A program made the position numbers and the translations under genes. The notes below the pieces were generated by a model that did no database searches, was not told the DNA's origin, and was given only the letters and a program-made list of their open reading frames with translations. A stretch of DNA of 64,000 nucleotides from Sediminicola sp. (lineage in GTDB: Bacteria; Bacteroidota; Bacteroidia; Flavobacteriales; Flavobacteriaceae): positions 1-64,000 of the forward strand of contig JAHEND010000002.1 of NCBI GenBank assembly GCA_024643325.1, given 5' to 3'. Of this stretch, positions 26,891 through 36,951 are shown piece after piece (position 1 is the first letter of the stretch; each line of letters opens with the position of its first letter).

Positions 26891-27409
26891 ATGGAGAATG
26901 CATGGTATACCATCTCTGTTTACTCAGAGAATAACGTAGGATTATTGAATAGAATATCAGGAATATTCTTAAAGCGACACATTAATATAGAAAGTTTAAA
27001 TGTTTCTAAATCAGAGATTGATAATGTGTCTAAATTTACAATAGTCGTATTTACTACACCCAAATGGGTGCATAATATTGTGGGACAAATAGAAAAGCAG
27101 ATTGAGGTAATTAAAGTTTTTTCTCATACAGACGATGAGATTATTTACCAAGAGGCCGCATTATTTAAAGTAAACTCAAGTTTGCTATTTGATGAAAGAG
27201 AGATACAAAATATTATAAAAGACAGCAATGCGCAAATAGTCACTGTTTCAAGAGACTTTTTTGTTATTTCAAAATCAGGAAGAAGGTCTGAAGTAGACAC
27301 GCTTTACGATCAGCTAAAACCGTTTGGTATAATGCAATTTGTTCGATCTGGAAGAATTGCTATTTCAAAAGCAGAAATGCAAATTTCGTCCTTGTTAAAG
27401 GACTTTTAA
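26891..27409 (+). CDS. ilvN: Acetolactate synthase small (regulatory) subunit
   Basis: A 172-residue ACT-domain protein starting [20 protein letters not shown], the valine-sensing ACT fold, with [17 protein letters not shown] following. The C-terminal half (about 80-170) is the second domain found in the IlvH/IlvN long form. It activates the IlvB catalytic subunit and confers feedback inhibition by valine. It sits directly behind ilvB, with ilvC next. Confidence 0.95.
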   Translation: MENAWYTISVYSENNVGLLNRISGIFLKRHINIESLNVSKSEIDNVSKFTIVVFTTPKWVHNIVGQIEKQIEVIKVFSHTDDEIIYQEAALFKVNSSLLFDEREIQNIIKDSNAQIVTVSRDFFVISKSGRRSEVDTLYDQLKPFGIMQFVRSGRIAISKAEMQISSLLKDF

Positions 27410-27447
27410 TAAAACAATTAATAAATTATAACACAGAAATTTTTATC

Positions 27448-28923
27448 ATGGCAAATTATTTTAATACCCTATCTCTAAGAGAACAACTGACCCAACTGGG
27501 GAAATGTAGGTTTATGGAATCTTCTGAATTTTCAGATGGGGTGGAATCCTTAAAGGGAAAGAAAATTGTAATTGTAGGCTGTGGCGCTCAAGGCTTGAAC
27601 CAAGGTTTGAACATGAGAGATTCTGGTTTGGATATATCTTATACTTTAAGAGCAGAAGCTATTGCGCAAAAAAGGGCCTCTTATTTAAACGCTACAGAAA
27701 ACAATTTCACAGTAGATACTTATGAAGCATTAATTCCCCATGCAGATGTGGTCATTAACCTTACGCCAGACAAGCAACACACCGCTGTAGTGACTGCCGT
27801 TATGCCGCTCATGAAAAAAGGGGCTACACTGTCTTATTCTCATGGATTCAACATTGTAGAAGAAGGGATGCAAGTGCGTAAAGATTTAACCGTTATAATG
27901 GTGGCGCCTAAGTGTCCTGGTTCTGAAGTGAGAGAAGAGTACAAAAGAGGCTTTGGGGTTCCTACGCTTATTGCAGTGCACCCAGATAATGATCCTCAAG
28001 GCGTTGGTTTGGCTCAAGCCAAAGCCTATGCAGTAGCTACTGGTGGCGATAGAGCAGGTGTCTTAGAATCTTCTTTTGTGGCTGAGGTTAAGTCTGATTT
28101 AATGGGGGAGCAAACTATTTTATGTGGTCTGCTTCAAACAGGCTCAATTTTGTGTTTTGACAAAATGGTAGAAAAAGGATTGGATAAGGGCTACGCAGCA
28201 AAATTAATTCAATACGGTTGGGAAGCCATTACAGAAGGACTGAAATACGGGGGAATTACCCATATGATGGACCGTTTGTCTAATCCAGCAAAAATAAAAG
28301 CCTTTGAATTGTCAGAGGAATTGAAAGATATTATGAGGCCTTTGTTCAACAAGCATATGGACGACATTATTTCTGGTCATTTCTCTAAAACAATGATGGA
28401 AGACTGGGCTAACGACGACAAAAACTTATTAGAGTGGAGAGCCGCTACAGGAGAAACTGCTTTTGAAAAAACACCTATTTCTTCTGAAATTATCTCAGAG
28501 CAAGAATTTTACGATAATGGCGTCTTAATGGTTGCAATGGTTAGGGCAGGAGTAGAGCTGGCTTTTGAAGCTATGACTGCTTCTGGTATTATTGAAGAGT
28601 CTGCTTATTACGAGTCGCTTCACGAAACGCCATTAATCGCTAATACTATTGCAAGGAAGAAATTATTTGAAATGAATAGGGTTATTTCTGATACAGCAGA
28701 ATATGGCTGCTATTTGTTTGACCATGCTTGTAAGCCATTATTGGCAGATTTTATGACGCGTATAGATACTGATGTAATTGGAACGGCTTATGGGAAAGGT
28801 ACAGACAATAAGGTGTCTAACACACAATTGGTCGCTATAAACGCAGCACTAAGGAACCATCCTGTAGAAATTGTAGGGGCTAGATTAAGGGCTTCTATGA
28901 CAGCAATGAAACCGATCGTTTAG
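27448..28923 (+). CDS. ilvC: Ketol-acid reductoisomerase, long class II form
   Basis: A 491-residue NADPH-dependent enzyme that isomerises and reduces acetolactate or acetohydroxybutyrate. The length equals the E. coli class II enzyme, with two C-terminal knotted domains, rather than the 330-residue class I form. The nucleotide site is [22 protein letters not shown] and the conserved [16 protein letters not shown] follows. It is the last gene of the ilv operon and ends 22 bases before a strong bidirectional terminator. The operon holds no ilvE or ilvA, so the final transamination and threonine deamination genes must lie elsewhere. Confidence 0.97.
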   Translation: MANYFNTLSLREQLTQLGKCRFMESSEFSDGVESLKGKKIVIVGCGAQGLNQGLNMRDSGLDISYTLRAEAIAQKRASYLNATENNFTVDTYEALIPHADVVINLTPDKQHTAVVTAVMPLMKKGATLSYSHGFNIVEEGMQVRKDLTVIMVAPKCPGSEVREEYKRGFGVPTLIAVHPDNDPQGVGLAQAKAYAVATGGDRAGVLESSFVAEVKSDLMGEQTILCGLLQTGSILCFDKMVEKGLDKGYAAKLIQYGWEAITEGLKYGGITHMMDRLSNPAKIKAFELSEELKDIMRPLFNKHMDDIISGHFSKTMMEDWANDDKNLLEWRAATGETAFEKTPISSEIISEQEFYDNGVLMVAMVRAGVELAFEAMTASGIIEESAYYESLHETPLIANTIARKKLFEMNRVISDTAEYGCYLFDHACKPLLADFMTRIDTDVIGTAYGKGTDNKVSNTQLVAINAALRNHPVEIVGARLRASMTAMKPIV

Positions 28924-28945
28924 TGATAAAGTCATTAACGATATT

Positions 28946-28976
28946 AAAAAGCCCCGCTCATTTAGCGGGGCTTTTT
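28946..28976. terminator. Bidirectional terminator shared by the ilv and leu operons
   Basis: A perfect 13-base-pair stem AAAAAGCCCCGCT/AGCGGGGCTTTTT with a five-base loop CATTT. A-tracts and T-tracts on both sides let it act on both strands. It separates the converging ends of ilvC (plus) and leuB (minus). Confidence 0.95.
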
Positions 28977-29007
28977 AAATTGTATCAATGCTGTAAATAG
29001 TTATTGT

Positions 29008-30075
29008 TTAGGCTTCTAATATTTTTGATGCCAACCAATCGCCTACGGCCGATGTCTTCTGAGGTGCCACTCCCTCTGCTAAGTCTTCAGTTACAAAACC
29101 TGCATCTAAAGAATCGTTAACCACTTTTCTGATTAAAGTAGCTTCTTCGCTTAACCCAAAGGCGTCTTCAAACATCATTGCAGCAGAGAGCACAGTGGCC
29201 AATGGATTGGCAATGTCTTTCCCTGCAGCTTGGGGGTAAGAACCGTGAATGGGTTCATATAAAGAGGTTTCTGCACCCACTGAAGCAGAGGGCATTAAGC
29301 CCATAGATCCTGATATAACCGAGGCTTCATCTGTAAGAATGTCCCCAAATAAGTTTTCTGTAATAAGCACATCATAACTATTGGGCCATTGAACCAATCT
29401 CATGGCTACCGCGTCTACAAACTCATAGGAAACAGTTACTTCTGGGTAATCTTTTTCCATGGCTTGAACCGTCTCCCTCCAAAGTCTGGAAGATTCCAAC
29501 ACATTCGCCTTGTCTACACAGCACAATTTTTTAGATCGAGTCATGGCTAATTCAAAGCCTTTTTTGGCCAATCTTTGCACTTCTGCCCTTGTATAGGTAC
29601 AGGTATCATAAGCCGTATTACCATTGTCTTCTCTACCTCTTTTTCCAAAATAGATCCCACCAGTAAGTTCTCTAAGAAAAACCAAATCTGTTCCTTCTAT
29701 ACGTGCTTTTTTTAGAGGTGATTTATCAATTAATGAAGGAAAAGTAAAGGTAGGCCTCACGTTTGCGAAGAGACCTAATTTTTGACGCATCTTTAATAAG
29801 CCTTGTTCTGGTCTTACGGTTGCAGATGGGTCATTGTCGTATTTAGGATCCCCAATGGCACCAAATAACACCGCGTCTGCAGCAAGGCATATTTCATGGG
29901 TAGCATCTGGATAAGGATCCCCAACGGCATCTATAGCCACTGCACCCGTGAGTGCTGGTTTCCAGCTAATTTCGTGATTAAATTTCTTGGCAATAGCGTC
30001 AGAGACCTTTACCGCTTGATCAATGACTTCAGGACCTATGCCGTCTCCGGCCAATAAGGCAATAGATAATTTCAT
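29008..30075 (-). CDS. leuB: 3-isopropylmalate dehydrogenase
   Basis: A 355-residue NAD-dependent beta-decarboxylating dehydrogenase that turns 3-isopropylmalate into the leucine precursor 2-oxoisocaproate. It starts with ALLAGDGIGPEVIDQAVKV. The substrate arginines lie in RPEQGLLKMRQKLGLFANVRP, and the metal and active-site region is NLFGDILTDEASVISGSMGL. It is the last gene of leuC-leuD-leuA-leuB, two bases after leuA. Confidence 0.97.
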   Translation of the reverse strand: MKLSIALLAGDGIGPEVIDQAVKVSDAIAKKFNHEISWKPALTGAVAIDAVGDPYPDATHEICLAADAVLFGAIGDPKYDNDPSATVRPEQGLLKMRQKLGLFANVRPTFTFPSLIDKSPLKKARIEGTDLVFLRELTGGIYFGKRGREDNGNTAYDTCTYTRAEVQRLAKKGFELAMTRSKKLCCVDKANVLESSRLWRETVQAMEKDYPEVTVSYEFVDAVAMRLVQWPNSYDVLITENLFGDILTDEASVISGSMGLMPSASVGAETSLYEPIHGSYPQAAGKDIANPLATVLSAAMMFEDAFGLSEEATLIRKVVNDSLDAGFVTEDLAEGVAPQKTSAVGDWLASKILEA

Positions 30076-30077
30076 AA

Positions 30078-31604
30078 TTATATAATATTGAGCATTTTTT
30101 CAGTGGCTTTAATAGCAGACACCGTTTGGTCTGAATCTAAGCCACGTGTAATAAATTCTTTACCGTGGTGTTCCCATGTAATAATTGTTTCACAAAGTGC
30201 GTCTGAAGTACTTCCAGGGGGTATTCTAACTGCGTAATCGGTTAGCACGGCTAATTGTTCTTTTTCATTTTTATAAATACGCTTCAGGGCATTCATGAAT
30301 GCGTCAAATTGCCCGTCACCATTAGCGTGTTGCTCATGACTTACTTCGCCTATAGTCAGTGACACGGTAGCTGAAGGCTGTAATCCCTTGGCATGTGTGA
30401 GCACATAAGCGTCAATTTTCACTCTGTGAACGTACTTACCAGCGTCCAAAACATCAGAAATAATATAAGGGAGGTCTTCTTTAGTGACCTTTTCTTTTTT
30501 GTCTCCAAGATAAATAATACGTTCGGTTACTTTTTTTAATTCCTCTGGATTTAAGGTTAGTCCTAACTCTTGAAGGTTTTTAATAATATTTGCTTTTCCT
30601 GAAGTTTTCCCTAAAGCATATTTTCTTTTTCTGCCAAATCTTTCTGGCAATAAATCATTAAAGTATAGGTTTTTTTTACTATCGCCATCTGCATGTATTC
30701 CAGCGGTTTGTGTAAAAACATTTTCTCCTACAATAGGTTTATTAGCTGGAATTCCAAAACCAGTAAATGTGGAGACTAATTTACTTACTTTATAGAGTGA
30801 TTTTTCGTTTACGTTTACCTTTACCTCAGGCATAAAGTCATTGATCACCGCAACTACACTTGCTAAAGGGGCATTTCCTGCACGTTCTCCCATGCCATTT
30901 ACAGTAAGGTGTAATCCATTGACACCAGCCTTAACGGCTTCCATGACATTAGCTACACTGAGATCATAATCGTTGTGACCATGAAAATCTATATGCATTT
31001 GAGGGTGTTTTTCTCTAATCTGACTCAGATAATCATAGGTTTCTCTATGGGTTAGAATCCCTAATGTATCTGGAAGTAGTACTCTTTTGATGGGTTGGGT
31101 TGTAATAAAATTCAGGTACTGAAAAACATATTCAGGGTCATTTCTCATACCGTTACTCCAATCTTCTAAATAGACATTGGTTTCAATACCTTTTTCAGTG
31201 GCATTTTGAATAGTAGCTTCAATATCTTTGAAATGTTCCTGAGGTGTTTTTTTTAGTTGGTGGGTTAGGTGATTTAACGAGCCCTTGGTTAAAAGGTTTT
31301 GTACTTTGGCACCCGCTTTTACCATCCAATCAAGTGAAACTCCACCATCTACAAAAGTAAGTACTTCAATTCTATCTGTTAATTGTTTGCTTTTGGCCCA
31401 ATCCATGATTTGTTTCACCGCATTAAACTCTCCTTCAGAAACCCTAGCAGACGCTATTTCTATTCTGTCTACCTTGAGTTCTTCCAGCAATAATTTAGCT
31501 AGAGTAAGTTTTTCAGAGGCAGAAAATGATACACTAGAAGTCTGTTCACCATCCCTTAAAGTGGTGTCCATGATTTCTATGATACGTTGGTTTTTAGCAG
31601 TCAT
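30078..31604 (-). CDS. leuA: 2-isopropylmalate synthase family enzyme (LeuA; citramalate synthase possible)
   Basis: A 508-residue enzyme of the HMGL-like TIM-barrel family. It has the metal and acetyl-CoA motif MDTTLRDGEQTSSVSFS, HFHGHND-type metal ligands (DFHGHNDYDLSVANVMEA) and TVNGMGERAGNAPL. A C-terminal LeuA regulatory domain covers about residues 385-505 and should respond to leucine. The short form in Bacteroidota differs from E. coli LeuA, and the family also includes citramalate synthases that feed isoleucine synthesis. Location between leuD and leuB makes isopropylmalate synthase the better call. Confidence 0.88.
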   Translation of the reverse strand: MTAKNQRIIEIMDTTLRDGEQTSSVSFSASEKLTLAKLLLEELKVDRIEIASARVSEGEFNAVKQIMDWAKSKQLTDRIEVLTFVDGGVSLDWMVKAGAKVQNLLTKGSLNHLTHQLKKTPQEHFKDIEATIQNATEKGIETNVYLEDWSNGMRNDPEYVFQYLNFITTQPIKRVLLPDTLGILTHRETYDYLSQIREKHPQMHIDFHGHNDYDLSVANVMEAVKAGVNGLHLTVNGMGERAGNAPLASVVAVINDFMPEVKVNVNEKSLYKVSKLVSTFTGFGIPANKPIVGENVFTQTAGIHADGDSKKNLYFNDLLPERFGRKRKYALGKTSGKANIIKNLQELGLTLNPEELKKVTERIIYLGDKKEKVTKEDLPYIISDVLDAGKYVHRVKIDAYVLTHAKGLQPSATVSLTIGEVSHEQHANGDGQFDAFMNALKRIYKNEKEQLAVLTDYAVRIPPGSTSDALCETIITWEHHGKEFITRGLDSDQTVSAIKATEKMLNII

Positions 31605-31624
31605 CAGGAATGCATTTTTGGAAT

Positions 31625-32221
31625 TTATAAAGGTGTATTGTCAGCAAAAGAGGTAATCTCTTCCTCCATACTTCTCAAATAATCAATGTCGTCAAAACCA
31701 TTAAGCATATTTTCTTTTTTATAGACATTAATGTTAAAAGACTCTTGGTCTCCTGTACTAGGAATGCTAATAGTTTGTGCAGGAAGATTTACCACTATTT
31801 CAGTAGTAGGGTCTTTGAATACAGCCGCCAATATAACTTCTAAGAAAGCAGGGCTTACTTGAACTGGTAATACACCAATATTTAAGCAATTGTTTTTAAA
31901 AATGTCTGCAAAAAAACTAGACACAACACATCTAAAGCCGTAATCGTAAACGGCCCAAGCAGCATGTTCTCTAGATGATCCGGACCCAAAGTTCTTACCA
32001 CCAATGAGTATTTTCCCTTGGTACTTTGGATTGTTGAGGACAAAATCTTCTTTTGGAGTATTATCTGAATTATATCTCCAATCACGAAATAAGTTATCTC
32101 CAAAACCAACTCTTTCCGTGGCTTTTAAAAATCTTGCTGGTATGATTTGATCCGTGTCTACGTTTTCTATAGGCAGTGGAACTGCAGTCGTAGTTAATGT
32201 AGTGAATTTATCGTATGCCAT
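31625..32221 (-). CDS. leuD: 3-isopropylmalate dehydratase small subunit
   Basis: A 198-residue swivel-domain subunit of isopropylmalate isomerase. It starts with the substrate-recognition region PIENVDTDQIIPARFLK and has the conserved GKNFGSGSSREHAAWAVYDYG. It pairs with LeuC, whose gene ends 12 bases upstream, to move the hydroxyl group of isopropylmalate by dehydration and rehydration. Confidence 0.97.
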   Translation of the reverse strand: MAYDKFTTLTTTAVPLPIENVDTDQIIPARFLKATERVGFGDNLFRDWRYNSDNTPKEDFVLNNPKYQGKILIGGKNFGSGSSREHAAWAVYDYGFRCVVSSFFADIFKNNCLNIGVLPVQVSPAFLEVILAAVFKDPTTEIVVNLPAQTISIPSTGDQESFNINVYKKENMLNGFDDIDYLRSMEEEITSFADNTPL

Positions 32222-32233
32222 AGTGTGGTAAAT

Positions 32234-33631
32234 TTATTGTAAAAGAGTTCTTGGATCGGTTACTTGTCCTGTTACGGCTGCTGCAGCTGCAACTAATGGA
32301 CTGGCTAATAAGGTTCTTGAACCTGGCCCTTGTCTTCCTTCAAAATTTCTATTAGAAGTACTTACAGCGTATTTTCCTGCAGGAATTTTGTCGTCATTCA
32401 TAGCCAAGCAAGCTGAACAACCTGGTTCTCTGAGTGTAAATCCTGCTGCTTCTAAAATCTCCAAAATTCCTTCATCTTTTATGGCTTTTTCCACCTGATG
32501 TGAACCTGGTACAAGCCAGGCAGTGACATGATCTGCTTTTTTTCTTCCTTTTACAATGCTTGCAAAAGCCCTGAAATCTTCTATCCTACCATTGGTACAA
32601 CTTCCTAAGAATACATAATCAATAGATTTACCAATCATAGTATCTCCCTCGTTGTAATTCATATAGGCCAATGACTTTTGGTAAGTGGCTACACCTCCCT
32701 CTAGATCAGTAGCTAGAGGAATATCCTTAGATATTCCCATTCCCATACCTGGGTTGGTTCCATAAGTGATCATAGGCTCAATATCCGAGCCATCGAACTC
32801 GTACACTTTGTCAAATGAAGCGCCCTCTTCAGTATATAATGTATTCCAATAAGCCATGGCTTTATCCCATGAAGCTCCTTTTGGCGTAAACTCTCTATCT
32901 TTGATGTATTCAAAAGTCTTTTCATCTGGGGCCATCATTCCGCCGCGGGCACCCATCTCAATACTTAGATTACAAACAGTCATTCTCCCTTCCATACTCA
33001 TTTCAGAGAAAACATTTCCAGCGTATTCAACAAAGTACCCTGTAGCCCCAGAAGTACTGAGTTTGGAAATAATATACAGGGCCACATCTTTAGGAGTTAC
33101 CCCATTTTGTAGGCTTCCGTTAACCCTGATGACCATTTTCTTAGGCTTGGGCTGCATAATGCATTGTGTGGTAAGTACCATCTCTACCTCTGAAGTTCCA
33201 ATTCCAAAAGCTATAGCGCCAAATGCACCATGGGTAGAGGTATGTGAATCTCCACAAACAATCGTAGCACCTGGTTGCGTAATGCCATATTCGGGTCCTA
33301 CGACATGTACAATACCATTTTTTTCATGTCCAAGCCCCCAATATGAAATACCATGTGCATTGGCATTTTCTTCAAGCGCCTTTAATTGATTTGCAGACAA
33401 GGGGTCTGCTACAGGTAAATGCTGATTAATCGTGGGTGTATTATGGTCTGCTGTGGCAAAGGTACGTTCTGGATACAACACCTTAGCTCCCCTGTTTTTA
33501 AGTCCTAAAAAAGCTACAGGACTGGTTACTTCATGGACCATATGACGGTCAATAAACAGGACATCTGGACCGTTTTCAATGCTTCTCACTATGTGAGAAT
33601 CCCAAACCTTGTCAAAAAGTGTTTTTTTCAT
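32234..33631 (-). CDS. leuC: 3-isopropylmalate dehydratase large subunit
   Basis: A 465-residue aconitase-family subunit from the ATG at 33631. The [4Fe-4S] cysteines are in [13 protein letters not shown] and in [32 protein letters not shown] near the start and [20 protein letters not shown] are also typical. The ORF can begin at a TTG nine codons earlier (33658), but [13 protein letters not shown] is the normal N-terminus. It is the first gene of the leu operon, 116 bases downstream of recG. Confidence 0.96.
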   Translation of the reverse strand: MKKTLFDKVWDSHIVRSIENGPDVLFIDRHMVHEVTSPVAFLGLKNRGAKVLYPERTFATADHNTPTINQHLPVADPLSANQLKALEENANAHGISYWGLGHEKNGIVHVVGPEYGITQPGATIVCGDSHTSTHGAFGAIAFGIGTSEVEMVLTTQCIMQPKPKKMVIRVNGSLQNGVTPKDVALYIISKLSTSGATGYFVEYAGNVFSEMSMEGRMTVCNLSIEMGARGGMMAPDEKTFEYIKDREFTPKGASWDKAMAYWNTLYTEEGASFDKVYEFDGSDIEPMITYGTNPGMGMGISKDIPLATDLEGGVATYQKSLAYMNYNEGDTMIGKSIDYVFLGSCTNGRIEDFRAFASIVKGRKKADHVTAWLVPGSHQVEKAIKDEGILEILEAAGFTLREPGCSACLAMNDDKIPAGKYAVSTSNRNFEGRQGPGSRTLLASPLVAAAAAVTGQVTDPRTLLQ

Positions 33632-33651
33632 AGAAAAAATGATATTAAAAG

Positions 33652-33670
33652 TAGGCAATTAAAGTGCCTA
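33652..33670 (-). promoter_or_regulatory. Inverted repeat in the leader of the leu operon
   Basis: TAGGCA-ATTAAAG-TGCCTA has perfect six-base arms and lies about 20 bases before the leuC ATG, where it could be an operator or a short RNA hairpin near the ribosome site. No leader peptide or terminator is visible in the 116-base gap. Confidence 0.3.
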
Positions 33671-33747
33671 TTGAATATTGTGCAAGTTGTAAAAATAAAT
33701 AAAAAATAAGTGTTTGCTGCTATGTTTTTATGTCTGAATTACGATGT

Positions 33748-35853
33748 TCAACTGATGTAATTCCAAATATTTTTGTGTTTTACAAGCGCTCTGTACGCTA
33801 GTAAAATTGGTTTATTGCTTGCGGTATCTAAATAAGGGTCTGATTTTAAAGTAGTTATAGCAACCTCTCTCGCTTTTTTAAGTAAATCTGCATCCTTGAC
33901 AATATCTGCAATTTTGAGTTGTAACACGCCGCTCTGTTGGGTACCCATGAGATCTCCAGGCCCTCTTAGTTTTAAATCAACTTCTGCTATTTCAAACCCG
34001 TCGCTAGAAGCAACCATGGTTTCTAGTCGTGTTTTTCCTTCTTGAGACACTTTGTTTCCAGACATGAGGATACAAAAACTCTGTTCTGCACCTCTACCCA
34101 CACGTCCCCTTAACTGGTGTAATTGAGACAACCCAAAGCGCTCTGCACTTTCAATAATCATCACTGAAGCATTAGGAACATTAACCCCAACTTCTATTAC
34201 AGTTGTAGCTACCATAATTTGAGTTTCTCCTTTGACAAAACGGTCCATTTCGTAGGCTTTTGCTTCTGCATTCATTTGCCCATGAACAATAGATACTTGA
34301 AATTCAGGCGCAGGAAAAGACCTTGAGATGCTGTCGTAACCATCCATGAGATCCTTGTAATCTAGTGCCTCTGATTCATTGATTAATGGATAAACAACAT
34401 ATATCTGTCTGCCTTTTTTAATCTCTTCACTAATAAACTTAAATACCCCTAGTCTGTGAGAATCTGATCTCCAAACAGTTTTAATTTCTTTTCTTCCTGG
34501 CGGCAGTTCGTCTATGATAGAAATATCTAAATCTCCGTAAATGCTCATGGCTAAAGTTCTAGGTATAGGGGTGGCAGTCATGACCAACACATGTGGAGGT
34601 ATGGTATTTTTATGCCATAATTTTGCCCTTTGAGCCACGCCAAATCTATGTTGTTCATCTATAATGGCAAGACCAAGGTTTTTGTAAACTACAGTGTCTT
34701 CAAGTAAGGCATGGGTGCCAATCAGTACTTTTAATTCACCTGACTGAAGACTTTCTAGCAAAGGTTTTCTATCACTTTTTTTAACGCTACCCGTCAGTAA
34801 TGCTACTTGAATTCCTAAGGGTTCTAAAAGTTCGGAAACCCCTTTAAAGTGTTGATTTGCAAGTATTTCAGTGGGCGCCATTAAGCAGGCTTGATAGCCA
34901 TTGTCCAAGGCAAATAAAATACTCATTACAGCTACGATTGTTTTACCTGACCCAACATCTCCTTGAAGCAATCTATTCATCTGTGCATTGCTTCCAACGT
35001 CTGTTCTAATTTCTTTTATGACTCTTTTTTGAGCATTTGTGAGTTGGAAAGGTAAGTGATTGTTGTAAAAGTCATTAAAATACGCTCCTACCTCATTAAA
35101 AGGCAGGCCTTTAATTTTCTTTTTCCTGATAAGATTCTTTCGAATAAGCTGTAGTTGAATAAAAAATAACTCTTCAAATTTTAATCTAGCCACAGCTCTG
35201 CTGAGCATTTTTGCATCTTTAGGAAAGTGAATGTGAAACAAAGCAGTGGAGCGTTGTAATAATTTTAAATGTTCCAAAATGCTATCAGAGAGGGTTTCCT
35301 CAAAAGCACTGCCACACTCGTTAAAGAGCTGTTCCATTGCTCTGAGCATAAACCTATTACCCATATTAGCATTAGAAAGTCTTTCTGTACTGGGATAAAT
35401 GGCCTGCAATCCTAGTCTGTTTTTGGCCTGGTAATTTTCCAACATCTCCATATCTGGATGGGCCATGCTAAACTTCCCTTGAAATACTGATATTTTACCA
35501 AATATGACATAGGGGGTATTGGGTTTGATGCTTTCTTTAATCCATTTTGCGCCTTTAAACCAAACCAATTCCATAGCCCCTGTGTTGTCTGAAAATTTAG
35601 CAACTAATCTACTCCCTTTCTTTTGGGCTATGGTCTCTATTTGGGTAATTACCCCCACAATTTGAACCTCTGCTTGAGAGGTTTCTAATTGATTGATATG
35701 GTGGAATTGTGTTCTGTCTACATACCTATTAGGAAAAAAATGCAATAGGTCTTGATACGTATGAATTCCCAATTGCTCTTTTAAAAGCTTTGCTCTTGTA
35801 GGACCTATCGTTTTAAGGTAGGCAATAGGAGTTTGGAGCAGGGCTGAATTCAT
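33748..35853 (-). CDS. recG: ATP-dependent DNA helicase RecG
   Basis: A 701-residue branch-migration helicase that regresses stalled replication forks and resolves Holliday junctions. An N-terminal wedge/OB domain is followed by helicase motif I GDVGSGKT at 298-305, DEQH (motif II) at 399-402, MTATPIPRTLAMSIYGD (motif III) and QLRGRVGRG (motif VI). The length matches the family. It is followed by the leu operon on the same strand and diverges from the patatin gene. Confidence 0.97.
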   Translation of the reverse strand: MNSALLQTPIAYLKTIGPTRAKLLKEQLGIHTYQDLLHFFPNRYVDRTQFHHINQLETSQAEVQIVGVITQIETIAQKKGSRLVAKFSDNTGAMELVWFKGAKWIKESIKPNTPYVIFGKISVFQGKFSMAHPDMEMLENYQAKNRLGLQAIYPSTERLSNANMGNRFMLRAMEQLFNECGSAFEETLSDSILEHLKLLQRSTALFHIHFPKDAKMLSRAVARLKFEELFFIQLQLIRKNLIRKKKIKGLPFNEVGAYFNDFYNNHLPFQLTNAQKRVIKEIRTDVGSNAQMNRLLQGDVGSGKTIVAVMSILFALDNGYQACLMAPTEILANQHFKGVSELLEPLGIQVALLTGSVKKSDRKPLLESLQSGELKVLIGTHALLEDTVVYKNLGLAIIDEQHRFGVAQRAKLWHKNTIPPHVLVMTATPIPRTLAMSIYGDLDISIIDELPPGRKEIKTVWRSDSHRLGVFKFISEEIKKGRQIYVVYPLINESEALDYKDLMDGYDSISRSFPAPEFQVSIVHGQMNAEAKAYEMDRFVKGETQIMVATTVIEVGVNVPNASVMIIESAERFGLSQLHQLRGRVGRGAEQSFCILMSGNKVSQEGKTRLETMVASSDGFEIAEVDLKLRGPGDLMGTQQSGVLQLKIADIVKDADLLKKAREVAITTLKSDPYLDTASNKPILLAYRALVKHKNIWNYIS

Positions 35854-35958
35854 GCTATAAATGTAACTTTTATGTGTGATTTTTCCAATAGAAATTTATT
35901 TGAGTCCTTTATAAAGCACCATATTTTACTACATTTATAGACCAGTTAAGATGAGCAT

Positions 35959-36882
35959 ATGAAAAAAGCATTAGTGATTTCAGGAGGAGGCAGTAAGGGG
36001 GCATTTGCAGGAGGTGTGGCCCAATATCTCATGAGAAATCAAGGAAGAGAATACGACATTTTCGTGGGGACTTCCACAGGGAGTTTGCTCATTCCACAAT
36101 TGGCTTTAAATAATTTGGAGAAATTACACCACGCTTACACCAATGTCAATCAGAGAAGTATTTTTGATGTAAACCCTTTTGTAGTTAAAAAAAAAGGAGA
36201 CAGGGAGTATGTGACCATTAATTATATCACTACTTTATTTCAATTCTTAAGAAGGAAAAGAACTTTTGGAGAGAGTAATAATTTGAGAAAAACTATCGCT
36301 AAAAATTTTAGTAGGGCCTCTTTCGAAATGTTATTAAAAGGAGACAAGGAAGTTGTGGTGAGCGTTTCAAATCTCTCTAAAAATAGGGTAGAGTATAAAT
36401 CTATACACGACTACGACTACGAAACCTTTGTAGATTGGATCTGGATGTCATGTAATTACATCCCTTTCATGTCTTTAGTGACTAAAGATGGTTATGAATA
36501 TGGAGATGGTGGTTTAGGATCTGTAGTACCCATAAGAGAAGCGATTAGAAGGGGAGCGAAGGAGGTTGATGTGATTATTTTAGAATCAGAAAACATGGAC
36601 CACAATAAAGTATTGGGAAAAAACCCATTCTCTTTGATGATCAGTATTTTTGGATTTGTATTGGATCAAATTGAATATCATGATATATCAGAAGGAATAT
36701 TAGCGGCAAAGCACAATGGGGTTCAACTAAATTTATATTATACACCAACAAAATTATCAGAGAATTCTTTGGTATTTAATAAAAAGCGAATGACAGAGTG
36801 GTGGGAGCAAGGTTTGGCTTATGCTCAGGAGAAATTCAAATCCAATTCTTCTCCTTTACCTCAAAAAAAAGAAATGTATTAG
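35959..36882 (+). CDS. Patatin-like phospholipase
   Basis: A 307-residue patatin-fold lipid hydrolase without a signal peptide. The oxyanion-hole loop is SGGGSKGAFAGG (about 8-19), the nucleophile elbow GTSTGS has serine at 39, and the catalytic aspartate lies in YGDGGLGSVVPI. All elements of the Ser-Asp dyad are present. The family cleaves acyl chains from phospholipids or related lipids; cytoplasmic bacterial members often act in membrane turnover. It stands alone, with a terminator after it. Confidence 0.9.
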   Translation: MKKALVISGGGSKGAFAGGVAQYLMRNQGREYDIFVGTSTGSLLIPQLALNNLEKLHHAYTNVNQRSIFDVNPFVVKKKGDREYVTINYITTLFQFLRRKRTFGESNNLRKTIAKNFSRASFEMLLKGDKEVVVSVSNLSKNRVEYKSIHDYDYETFVDWIWMSCNYIPFMSLVTKDGYEYGDGGLGSVVPIREAIRRGAKEVDVIILESENMDHNKVLGKNPFSLMISIFGFVLDQIEYHDISEGILAAKHNGVQLNLYYTPTKLSENSLVFNKKRMTEWWEQGLAYAQEKFKSNSSPLPQKKEMY

Positions 36883-36890
36883 TCCAAACA

Positions 36891-36918
36891 AAAAGCCTCG
36901 TATAAACGAGGCTTTTTT
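36891..36918. terminator. Terminator between the patatin and M20 genes
   Basis: Ten-base-pair stem AAAAGCCTCG/CGAGGCTTTT with a six-base loop and a T-run. A-tracts on the other side let it also end the converging amidohydrolase transcript. Confidence 0.9.
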
Positions 36919-36951
36919 AATGTTTAATCAGGGATATAATGCGATTAAACC

